Source: 1-14-0-10-45-29 sp964532715 (GTDB taxonomy: Archaea; Micrarchaeota; Micrarchaeia; Anstonellales; Anstonellaceae). From it: a stretch of DNA of 8,039 nucleotides. Shown here in pieces: positions 1-5,005 of this stretch (positions are counted from its first letter, which is position 1; each line of letters begins with the position of its first letter). Both the position numbers and the translations under genes were made by a program. The stretch lies in the NCBI GenBank assembly GCA_964532715.1, contig CAZHIX010000044.1:1-8039 (forward strand), given 5' to 3'. Below the pieces are notes generated by a model. That model was not told where the DNA came from. It ran no database searches and saw only the letters and a list, made by a program, of their open reading frames with translations.

Positions 1-309
1 GGTACAATATGGCCATGGCTTAGTGGGATTTATGCACAAGCAATAAGTGAAGTTGCACCTCAAATGATAAAACAAACACTTTGCGAATTTGAAAATCTTA
101 TAGAACCAAAAGAAGGCGCACTTTTGAGTTTATGCGAAGTTTATGATCCAAAAACTCTAATTAGTGGAGGTTGCCCATCTCAGGCTTGGAGTGTTGCAGA
201 ATGTTTGAGAGGGTACCTGATTCTTACCAACAAAGCTGAACAGACAAAGACAACCCAACATTTAAAATCATTACACGCAAAAGAGAACGCGTGGGAGATA
301 GAAAAATGA
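1..309 (+). CDS. Glycogen debranching enzyme (amylo-alpha-1,6-glucosidase type), C-terminal fragment
   Basis: The frame is open from base 1, so the N-terminal part lies outside the window; 102 C-terminal residues remain before TGA at 307-309. The fragment opens with GTIWPWLSG, and about 60 residues later has GGCPSQAWSVAECLR. Both fit the last helices of the (alpha/alpha)6 barrel of archaeal and bacterial debranching enzymes (GDE_C family), where GTVWPWL and QAWSVAE are hallmark strings. These enzymes hydrolyse alpha-1,6 branch points of glycogen-like polymers and are normally cytoplasmic. The last 25 residues or so are polar and less conserved. The stop overlaps the next start codon as ATGA, so the gene is probably cotranscribed and translationally coupled with the thioredoxin-like gene. 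A related glycoside hydrolase of the same fold cannot be excluded, because the catalytic acids are not in the window. Confidence 0.83.
   Translation, partial: GTIWPWLSGIYAQAISEVAPQMIKQTLCEFENLIEPKEGALLSLCEVYDPKTLISGGCPSQAWSVAECLRGYLILTNKAEQTKTTQHLKSLHAKENAWEIEK
293..297 (+). promoter_or_regulatory. Ribosome binding site GGGAG for the thioredoxin-like gene
   Basis: GGGAG lies inside the end of the debranching-enzyme gene, 8 bases before ATG at 306. This spacing favours ATG 306 over the in-frame GTG at 291, which overlaps the motif and has no site of its own. Confidence 0.6.
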
Positions 310-749
310 ACTTGAGCGACAAGGTACTTGCATTTTGGGTAGTTGCACTTGTTTTGTATGTAGTAGTAGGATTGATTTTTGGACTGTTAGTTTTTAGCGC
401 GGATAAACAAACTGCACAAAAAGTTGCAACACAAACGATTTATCTTGATTATATGTATGCCGATTGGTGTGAGTACTGCCCACAGACAAGTAAAGATTTA
501 CAAGAGGTAGTAGAGGAATTTTCAGATAGTGTGCAATTAAGATTTTGGAATGAAGCACAACGTTCAACAGATGCTACTACCAATGAATTATATCAAAAAT
601 ACAAAAAAGAACAGTTGTTTGGAGGATTTCCGACAATTGTTGCAAATGAAAAACAGATGCTTGTAGGAGCAAGAGATAGAGAACAGATAAGGAAGTGGAT
701 ATGCGAACAATTTGAGCAGGATAAACAACCCAAACAATGCCACCAGTGA
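306..749 (+). CDS. Membrane-anchored thioredoxin-fold protein (WCEYC)
   Basis: This is a 147-residue protein starting at ATG 306, chosen for the ATGA overlap with the upstream stop and for the GGGAG site. Residues about 8-30 form one hydrophobic helix (KVLAFWVVALVLYVVVGLIF and on), likely an uncleaved anchor. Then comes a thioredoxin fold: strand IYLDYMYADWCEYC with the redox pair C55/C58, and the cis-proline motif GGFPTIV (P109) before the last strands. The domain is probably displayed outside the membrane, where it could reduce, oxidise or isomerise disulfides of envelope or secreted proteins; the direction of the reaction cannot be read from the sequence. Two more cysteines, in WICEQ and near the C-terminus (KQCHQ), are not part of the classical active site. 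The link with a debranching enzyme is positional only. The fold call is firm; the substrate is unknown. Confidence 0.85.
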   Translation: MNLSDKVLAFWVVALVLYVVVGLIFGLLVFSADKQTAQKVATQTIYLDYMYADWCEYCPQTSKDLQEVVEEFSDSVQLRFWNEAQRSTDATTNELYQKYKKEQLFGGFPTIVANEKQMLVGARDREQIRKWICEQFEQDKQPKQCHQ

Positions 750-817
750 TTAAGAGATTTTGTAGATTAGCTAAGAGAGAACCTAAAAGTTATAGCCGAA
801 TACACCAAGTTTATTAG
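737..817 (+). CDS. Possible 26-residue basic peptide (RLAKREPK) overlapping the thioredoxin gene end
   Basis: An ATG at 737 opens a short frame that overlaps the last 13 bases of the thioredoxin gene in its -1 frame and ends at TAG 815-817. The product is strongly basic (MPPVIKRFC followed by RLAKREPKSYSRIHQVY). There is no clear SD site, so expression would need coupling to the upstream gene. The reason to list it is a second tail after the TrpC-like gene, RFAKREPKLTLKKLQKN, which shares RxAKREPK and also stops exactly 17 codons after the shared arginine. In the 24 shared bases (764-787 against 1801-1824) all four differences fall on third codon positions, three of them silent. That pattern suggests selection on the peptide. 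The ORF is nonetheless very short and chance is a real alternative. Confidence 0.3.
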   Translation: MPPVIKRFCRLAKREPKSYSRIHQVY

Positions 818-908
818 GTACATATAAACAAATCAAATCGCTACACACAGCGCTTTGTTGCATTCATAAATACGACACATACTGAATTGCTTAACATAAA
901 AGTGAGTT

Positions 909-970
909 TTGTTTTATTGTTGTACTTGAATAAAAAGTAATAATAAGTAGATGAATAAACAATAAAACAA
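909..970. repeat. Inverted repeat, 13-bp perfect arms, upstream of the TrpC-like gene
   Basis: TTGTTTTATTGTT at 909-921 is the exact reverse complement of AACAATAAAACAA at 958-970. Inside the 36-base spacer, TACTT (923-927) can pair with AAGTA (945-949), extending an imperfect stem. The right arm ends 39 bases before ATG 1010, so the element could be an operator or an RNA stem in the leader. A transcription stop for the upstream pair is also possible. The region is A/T-rich, so some symmetry is expected by chance. Nothing else convincing is seen in 818-1009: no tRNA and no ORF with coding character. Confidence 0.5.
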
Positions 971-1009
971 GTAAGAAATGATTTAACGACAAATAAAACA
1001 CGTGATTTG

Positions 1010-1795
1010 ATGAATTATACATTGCAACTCCTAGATAGAATAAAAGATGTTGTTGAGTCTGGTTATTATCAAAGACTTGCACCGACAAATAGAGAGAAAA
1101 AATCACTTTGTGAAAAAATTGAAACTATGCAAGATGAGGGAGAATTACCAATAATATCACAGATTAGTACAGCGATACCAAATATAGGGCTTTTAATGCC
1201 ATCAAGAAAATACGCTACGAATTTAATTGATAGGATTTCGGATAGCTACAATCTTTGCGCCATAGATTTGTGGATTGAACCAAGAGAACATGCCGGGGAT
1301 TTGAGGTGGCTTGCAAAGGATTTGAAAATACCGATAATCCATAACGATTGGATAATTGATTCACGTCAAATTGTTGGAGCAGACGCTGTTGTTTTAGACA
1401 TATCTTTAATTAATTTTGCAAATGTGGATCTACATGAACTCATAGATACCGCCCATGAAAAAGGCATGGAAGTAATAGCACAGATAAGAAATGAAAATGA
1501 GATGTCTGATGCAAAAAAATCAGAAGCAGACTGCATAATGATAAATAATTTTGCAGATTCAAAAACACAGGGGGGCATACAGACAACGATAGATGCCCTT
1601 GAAAAAAATGGAACAGGCAGACCAGTTATATCATCATATGGAATAAACACTGCAAAAGAAGTGAGAACGCTTATTACAAAGGGAGTTAGTGCTATTGAGA
1701 TTGAAGCTCAGATTTGTTGCAATGGAGGTTTTGAGAAAAAACTGACCATAATGCGCTCTGCACTAAAAGGAAAAAACGCAAACGAAACAGCATAA
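1010..1795 (+). CDS. Indole-3-glycerol-phosphate synthase (TrpC)-like TIM barrel, probably catalytically inactive
   Basis: This is a 261-residue protein starting at ATG 1010; a TTG one codon earlier is less likely. The pattern follows TrpC. There is an N-terminal helical arm (about 1-45), PIISQISTAIP at the first strand, KIPIIHNDWIIDSRQI, GADAVVLDIS, GMEVIAQI, INN, and PVISSYGI near the end. TrpC closes the indole ring in tryptophan synthesis. Aligned by eye with the Sulfolobus enzyme as I recall it, the key residues are replaced: E51 by Q51, K53 by S53, K110 by N112, E159 by Q158, E210 by S209 and S211 by Y210. Only N180 is kept (N179). The phosphate-site Gly-Ser near the last strand reads E-A. 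About five residues are missing between QI and GAD. No other trp gene is nearby. The fold is likely; tryptophan synthesis is not. It may bind another ligand or have another enzymatic role. No SD is seen; TTTAACGA at 982-989 is a weak TATA candidate. Confidence 0.75.
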   Translation: MNYTLQLLDRIKDVVESGYYQRLAPTNREKKSLCEKIETMQDEGELPIISQISTAIPNIGLLMPSRKYATNLIDRISDSYNLCAIDLWIEPREHAGDLRWLAKDLKIPIIHNDWIIDSRQIVGADAVVLDISLINFANVDLHELIDTAHEKGMEVIAQIRNENEMSDAKKSEADCIMINNFADSKTQGGIQTTIDALEKNGTGRPVISSYGINTAKEVRTLITKGVSAIEIEAQICCNGGFEKKLTIMRSALKGKNANETA

Positions 1796-1854
1796 ACATC
1801 AGATTTGCTAAAAGAGAGCCCAAATTGACACTCAAAAAATTGCAAAAGAATTGA
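1771..1854 (+). other. Candidate -1 frameshift heptamer and alternative C-terminal tail of the TrpC-like gene
   Basis: A|AAA|AAC occupies 1771-1777 in the correct phase for -1 slippage (gga aaa aac in the gene's own frame), shortly before the TAA at 1793-1795. In the -1 frame translation would continue from 1777 for 25 codons to TGA 1852-1854, ending RFAKREPKLTLKKLQKN. This tail has no ATG of its own but resembles the peptide after the thioredoxin gene. No downstream stimulatory hairpin is obvious, and A-runs are common here. The alternative is a decayed small gene: a further frame change near 1845 would join it to KELKKEGKIIDSQLV, ending at TGA 1890-1892. Confidence 0.3.
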
Positions 1855-1869
1855 AAAAAGAAGGAAAAA
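1854..1869 (-). terminator. T-rich tract downstream of the acidic gene pair
   Basis: Read on the minus strand this is a run of five T, CC, TTC and six T, starting 33 bases past the stop of the second acidic gene. Oligo-T tracts without a hairpin are the usual archaeal termination signal. No hairpin is seen. Confidence 0.45.
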
Positions 1870-1901
1870 TAATAGATAGTCAATTAGTATGAACAGAAAT
1901 C

Positions 1902-2015
1902 TTATTTTTCGTCATCATCCCAATCTTCATCAAAATCTTCTTCTTCATCTTCTTCAAAATCTTCATCTGATTCTTCATCGTCTGACATAGAAAAAAACTT
2001 GGGGTCGTAAATCAT
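1902..2015 (-). CDS. 37-residue highly acidic microprotein, copy A
   Basis: ATG at 2015-2013 is preceded by AGGTGG four bases upstream, which decides the start. The protein begins MIYDPKFFSMSDDEE and then consists almost only of Asp and Glu, with a few Phe and one Trp (FDEDWDDDEK at the end). There is no membrane segment, signal peptide or cysteine. It is a paralogue of the next gene upstream: both are exactly 37 residues and share the pattern M-hydrophobic-hydrophobic-acidic-x-K-x-F-x-M-S-acidic-D-E over the first 14 positions. The two probably form one transcript, with a 49-base gap. Extreme Asp/Glu peptides can mimic nucleic acid, bind basic proteins or chelate metal ions. Which applies here cannot be told; I do not recognise a named family. 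Confidence 0.68.
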   Translation of the reverse strand: MIYDPKFFSMSDDEESDEDFEEDEEEDFDEDWDDDEK

Positions 2016-2019
2016 AAAA

Positions 2020-2025
2020 CCACCT
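2020..2025 (-). promoter_or_regulatory. Ribosome binding site AGGTGG, acidic gene A
   Basis: On the minus strand AGGTGG is followed by TTTT and ATG. It matches the archaeal anti-SD well and shows that the short 37-codon reading frame, not a longer upstream extension, is translated. Confidence 0.6.
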
Positions 2026-2064
2026 AATAACCTAAGAGCGAATAAGATAAACAAAAAATGAAAA

Positions 2065-2178
2065 CTAGTCTTCAGTTTCTTCATCATCAAAGTCTTCATC
2101 ATCTTCTTCATCGAAATCGTCTTCTTCGTCATCCATTTCGTCCTCTGACATTACAAAAATTTTATCTTCCAATACCAT
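2065..2178 (-). CDS. 37-residue highly acidic microprotein, copy B
   Basis: The start is ATG 2178-2176, with GGTGA five bases upstream; the stop is TAG at 2067-2065. The protein begins MVLEDKIFVMSEDEM and continues with Asp/Glu runs broken by two Phe (DDF, EDF), ending ETED. The short N-terminal stretch of about ten residues, with Lys6, Phe8, Met10 and Ser11 shared with copy A, is the only part with ordinary composition and may be an interaction segment. The rest is likely disordered. It is the first gene of a two-gene minus-strand unit with its own TATA-like box and a leader hairpin, and it diverges from glmS. Both copies keep their length, start context and N-terminal pattern although many residues differ, so the duplication is not recent and both appear maintained. 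Confidence 0.68.
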   Translation of the reverse strand: MVLEDKIFVMSEDEMDDEEDDFDEEDDEDFDDEETED

Positions 2179-2183
2179 AGTAT

Positions 2184-2188
2184 TCACC
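2184..2188 (-). promoter_or_regulatory. Ribosome binding site GGTGA, acidic gene B
   Basis: GGTGA on the minus strand lies five bases before ATG 2178, directly after the 3' arm of a leader hairpin. It fixes the start at the 37-codon frame. Confidence 0.55.
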
Positions 2189-2205
2189 AACGCAAACACT
2201 GCGTT
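2189..2205 (-). promoter_or_regulatory. Leader hairpin next to the ribosome binding site of acidic gene B
   Basis: On the minus strand AACGCA-GTGTT-TGCGTT gives a perfect 6-bp stem with a 5-base loop. The 3' arm abuts the GGTGA site. From the TATA-like box at 2231-2238 the RNA would start near 2210, so the stem would sit at the very 5' end. It could protect the RNA or tune translation. Confidence 0.42.
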
Positions 2206-2230
2206 TCGCATGTGTAATTGTTTAGATAAG

Positions 2231-2238
2231 TATTTAAA
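2231..2238 (-). promoter_or_regulatory. TATA-like box for the acidic gene pair
   Basis: Minus-strand TTTAAATA is a good archaeal TATA match. A start site about 26 bases downstream (near 2210) would give a leader of about 30 bases holding the hairpin and SD of copy B. Confidence 0.5.
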
Positions 2239-2324
2239 CGAATGTGTATGCAAACTGTAATTAGTAAGTTTTAATACACTAAGAATAAATAATACAGATA
2301 GTTATCTTGTTAAAGGTAGTAGAT

Positions 2325-4082
2325 ATGTGTGGAATCATTGGGTATGTTGGAGAAAAAAAAGCATCGCAAATCATATTTGAAGGCCTTAAGAAAATAGAAT
2401 ATAGAGGATATGATTCTGCAGGAATTGCGGTTTTAGACGAGTCCAGACTTCTCGTACTAAAAGGAGAAGGCAAACTTGAAGACATAAATCAAAAAAAAGG
2501 ATTTTTATCGCTTGAAGGAAATATCGGTATTGGACATACAAGATGGGCAACACATGGCCCACCCTGTGAGAGAAATGCACACCCACACACAGATGAAAGC
2601 GGAAGAGTTGCAGTAGTACATAATGGGATAATAGAAAATTATACACAGATAAAAAATGATCTTGAGAAAGCGGGAGTAAAGATTGTTTCAGATACAGACA
2701 CAGAACTCATAGCACATTTGATATCAAAAGAACTTTCAAAAAATTGTGACACGTTAGATGCAGTAAAAAACACTATTTGCAAACTTGAAGGCGCATATTC
2801 ACTAGGTATATTGATACAGGGAGAACAAAGTCTTTATCTTGCAAGAAAGTACTCACCACTTGTGATAGCAAAAGGCAAGGGGGAAATGTTTTTTGCTTCA
2901 GACATACCAGCACTTTTAGAGCATACACATGAGTTTGTTCTTTTGGAAGATGGGGATATTGCAAAAATAAACAAAGATGGATTTGAGATATGGAACATGG
3001 ATTTGCAAAAAAAAGAACGTGAACAAATCCATGTTGATTGGGATGTGCAAATGGCACAAAAAGGAGGCCATGAGCATTTTATGTTAAAAGAAATTTACGA
3101 ACAACCACACACAATTGCATCTGCATTATCTGCAGATGTTTCACATGCCGTAGATTTGATAAAAAAGAGCAAGAAAATAGCAGTGGTCGGTTGCGGAACC
3201 TCGTATTATGCAGGACTGGTGTTTGAGAACATAACAAACAAAGCAAAAAAAGATGTACGCACATACATTTCGTCTGAATACTCAAGCTGGAGCGCTCAAA
3301 ACGAGGATTTAGTAATAGCTATTACCCAGTCAGGTGAAACTGCAGATACATTATTGGCAGTTAGAAGCGCAAAGGCAAGGGGAGCGAAAATCATTGCGCT
3401 TACAAACGTGGTAGGTTCGTCTATTACCCGCTATGCAGATGCGAACTTATACCTTGGAGTTGGACCAGAAATAGCAGTTCTTGCAACAAAGAGTTTTAGC
3501 GGACAACTTGCAATATTGTACAAAATTGCATATGCGTTTTGTGAAGATTATCAAAAAATATCACTACTTGATGAGATTACAGATAAGGTAAAAATAATGC
3601 TTGAACAAAACGAAGGTCACATAAAAGAGATAGCAACCAAACTTGCAGATTTCAGAGATTTCTTTTTTATATCAAGAGGAATATCGTATGTCTCTTCGCT
3701 TGAGGGTGCGCTTAAACTAAAAGAGGTCACATATTTACATGCAGAAAGCTATCCGGCAGGAGAACTAAAACATGGTCCGATATCACTTTTAAGCGAAGAT
3801 GTCGTAGTTGTGGCGATTGTACCATCTGATGAGCATTTCAAAAAAATGATATCAAACATCCAAGAATGCAAAGCTAGAGGCGCAAAAATAGTTGTAATGT
3901 CAGATAATAAAGAGGCGCTTGACTTTGCAGATTATGCAATAAAGATGCCAACTTGCACTTCTGAATTGTCAGTAATATACTATGTAATTTGCTTGCAATT
4001 GCTCGCATATTTTATGGCAAAAAAACTTGGAAGGGATGCAGATAAACCAAGAAATCTTGCAAAATCAGTAACCGTGGAATGA
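2325..4082 (+). CDS. glmS: Glutamine--fructose-6-phosphate aminotransferase (isomerizing)
   Basis: A complete 585-residue enzyme (E. coli GlmS has 609). The start is ATG 2325, because Cys2 in MCGIIGYVG must become the N-terminal nucleophile; AAAGGT at 2312-2317 can serve as SD. The N-terminal glutaminase domain (about 1-220) has RGYDSAGIA, GHTRWATHG, NAHPH, VVHNGIIENY and SDTDTE. Two SIS sugar-isomerase domains follow, with CGTSYYAG (near 289), TQSGETADT (near 335), ATKSF, and ESYPAGELKHGP (near 473). The C-terminus NLAKSVTVE carries the lysine (K580) that forms the Schiff base with fructose-6-phosphate. It makes glucosamine-6-phosphate, the first step to UDP-GlcNAc for surface polymers and protein glycosylation, in the cytoplasm. 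All motifs are intact. There is no ribozyme or riboswitch-sized leader. Possible TATA elements are TTTTAATAC (2269-2277) or the A/T stretch after it. It diverges from the acidic genes. Confidence 0.97.
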   Translation: MCGIIGYVGEKKASQIIFEGLKKIEYRGYDSAGIAVLDESRLLVLKGEGKLEDINQKKGFLSLEGNIGIGHTRWATHGPPCERNAHPHTDESGRVAVVHNGIIENYTQIKNDLEKAGVKIVSDTDTELIAHLISKELSKNCDTLDAVKNTICKLEGAYSLGILIQGEQSLYLARKYSPLVIAKGKGEMFFASDIPALLEHTHEFVLLEDGDIAKINKDGFEIWNMDLQKKEREQIHVDWDVQMAQKGGHEHFMLKEIYEQPHTIASALSADVSHAVDLIKKSKKIAVVGCGTSYYAGLVFENITNKAKKDVRTYISSEYSSWSAQNEDLVIAITQSGETADTLLAVRSAKARGAKIIALTNVVGSSITRYADANLYLGVGPEIAVLATKSFSGQLAILYKIAYAFCEDYQKISLLDEITDKVKIMLEQNEGHIKEIATKLADFRDFFFISRGISYVSSLEGALKLKEVTYLHAESYPAGELKHGPISLLSEDVVVVAIVPSDEHFKKMISNIQECKARGAKIVVMSDNKEALDFADYAIKMPTCTSELSVIYYVICLQLLAYFMAKKLGRDADKPRNLAKSVTVE

Positions 4083-4086
4083 GACT

Positions 4087-4179
4087 ATGGCAACACTTGG
4101 TAGTACCACCATATATTTGATTAAACAGATTAGAGGAAAATGCATTGATAAACTTGATGCATTTATGGTAAGCGCTTAA
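4087..4179 (+). CDS. Possible 30-residue peptide directly after glmS
   Basis: An ATG only four bases after the glmS stop opens a 30-codon frame ending at TAA 4177-4179. The peptide starts MATLGSTTIYLIKQIRGK and ends DKLDAFMVSA. It is mixed in composition, with codon choice like its neighbours, but has no recognisable motif and no clear SD; translation would rely on coupling to glmS. It could equally be the remnant of a longer gene, or chance. The strong run of T tracts that probably ends the glmS transcript begins just downstream, so this ORF would lie within the glmS messenger. Confidence 0.3.
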   Translation: MATLGSTTIYLIKQIRGKCIDKLDAFMVSA

Positions 4180-4193
4180 GAATTTCCTCTGAC

Positions 4194-4244
4194 GTAAAAA
4201 CGATTTTATTCGACGTTTTTCAGACGTTATATACACGTTTTTAC
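4194..4244. repeat. Inverted repeat GTAAAAACG / CGTTTTTAC with an extra CGTTTTT copy
   Basis: GTAAAAACG (4194-4202) and CGTTTTTAC (4236-4244) are perfect 9-bp inverted arms. A further ACGTTTTT lies between them (4213-4220), preceded by the same type of G/C step. The spacer contains TTATATACAC (4228-4237), a TATA-like string. This may be an operator or part of the glmS transcript end. Confidence 0.42.
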
Positions 4245-4296
4245 ATTATTTTTTGGCAAAACGCATTTTTTCCACGCCGAGCGTGCTTATTTTTTT
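4204..4296 (+). terminator. Tandem T-tract termination zone after glmS
   Basis: Six plus-strand T runs of 4 to 7 bases occur in 93 bases: 4204-4207, 4216-4220, 4238-4242, 4249-4254, 4266-4271 and 4290-4296. Archaeal transcripts often end at successive U tracts. The last run is preceded by a small GC-rich hairpin, CACGC-CGA-GCGTG at 4273-4285, giving a bacterial-looking intrinsic terminator as well. Confidence 0.55.
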
Positions 4297-4326
4297 CAAG
4301 GATGATTTTGTCAAAAATGTGGGAGA

Positions 4327-4363
4327 TGCCAGTTTTGATGGTTGGTTTTGAGACGTTGCCAGT
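4327..4363. repeat. Direct repeat TGCCAGT, 30 bases apart
   Basis: TGCCAGT occurs at 4327-4333 and 4357-4363, upstream of ATG 4387. The spacing is close to three helical turns, as for a regulator binding one face of the DNA. The first copy is followed by TTTTGAT and the second by AGATTTT. Short repeats of this kind may be chance. Confidence 0.25.
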
Positions 4364-4386
4364 AGATTTTTAACCGCTTACCATTT

Positions 4387-4935
4387 ATGCTAAAACTTCC
4401 ATTATGTGAAAAACCATTTTGCATTACGCCATATGCGCGTGCTTATCGTGAGATAGAATATTGCAAAAAATACCAAATAGGCTCAAGATATCAAAAAGCC
4501 TTGCAAGAGTATAAACGTGTGGTTGAGCTCAGAGTAACAAAATGTATATCTAGGGGAGATAAATATATTGCACAGGATTTTCTTGATGAAGCATGCAAAC
4601 TTGTGAAAGAGATTAATGATGTTTTTTGCATCAGTGCACCTGTAGAATATGCAAAAACAGATGGAGCAAACCTTCTTAGTAAATGGATTAAATTCTTAGA
4701 AAAAATCAGAAAACTAAAGTCAAGACATTGCGAATCATATTACTTACAAATTAATGCTATTCTAAAGGAATCTGATAATGAACAGACACTTGAAAAAAGA
4801 TGGACAACCCTTTTGAAGCTGATAAAAGATGACAAACCCCACGAGCAACAGCTTGACAATAAAAATCCCAAAATATATCACATGCAGAAGATAAACTACA
4901 TAGATGCAAAAAACAAAACTACAGAATTCGCATAA
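4387..4935 (+). CDS. Unrecognised 182-residue protein, cysteine-containing, probably helical
   Basis: The frame from ATG 4387 to TAA 4933-4935 is long for such A/T-rich DNA and its codon use resembles that of its neighbours, so it is probably a real gene. I do not recognise a family. The N-terminus LCEKPFCITPYARAYREIEYC has three cysteines (7, 12, 26); others are at 53, 70, 81 and 115. They do not form a clear zinc-ribbon spacing. The middle (about 20-150) is rich in Lys, Glu and Leu with helical periodicity (RYQKALQEYKRVVELRV, LSKWIKFLEKIRKLKS), suggesting a basic helical bundle. There is no signal peptide or membrane segment. After the TAA the same frame stays open for 28 codons (to 5022) with ordinary-looking residues (KRFALAKIDKRFDRITD). 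No clear SD precedes the start, and ATTTTTAA at 4366-4373 is closer than usual for a TATA box. Confidence 0.6.
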   Translation: MLKLPLCEKPFCITPYARAYREIEYCKKYQIGSRYQKALQEYKRVVELRVTKCISRGDKYIAQDFLDEACKLVKEINDVFCISAPVEYAKTDGANLLSKWIKFLEKIRKLKSRHCESYYLQINAILKESDNEQTLEKRWTTLLKLIKDDKPHEQQLDNKNPKIYHMQKINYIDAKNKTTEFA

Positions 4936-5005
4936 AAACTCAAAAGATTTGCTTTGGCAAAAATCGATAAAAGATTTGATAGAATAACAGATATAATACC
5001 TGAAT

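Noticed and set aside
750..1009. tRNA or other structured RNA gene in the spacer
   Set aside because: No T-loop GTTCRA motif, acceptor pairing or GC-rich stem was found; only the A/T-rich inverted repeat stands out.
891..1106. Minus-strand open frame of 71 codons rich in Leu, Phe and Ser
   Set aside because: It runs through the inverted repeat and into the TrpC-like gene. Its composition is that of A/T-rich non-coding DNA, and no promoter or SD supports it.
1902..2178. Trinucleotide (TTC/ATC) repeat as a simple microsatellite
   Set aside because: Two SD-preceded starts, equal lengths and a shared N-terminal pattern outside the acidic runs point to two genes, although low-complexity expansion may have shaped them.
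2179..2324. Riboswitch or glmS-type ribozyme before glmS
   Set aside because: The gap is short, A/T-rich and shared with a divergent promoter. The glmS leader would be under about 60 bases, and no ribozyme-like core or conserved pairing is visible.
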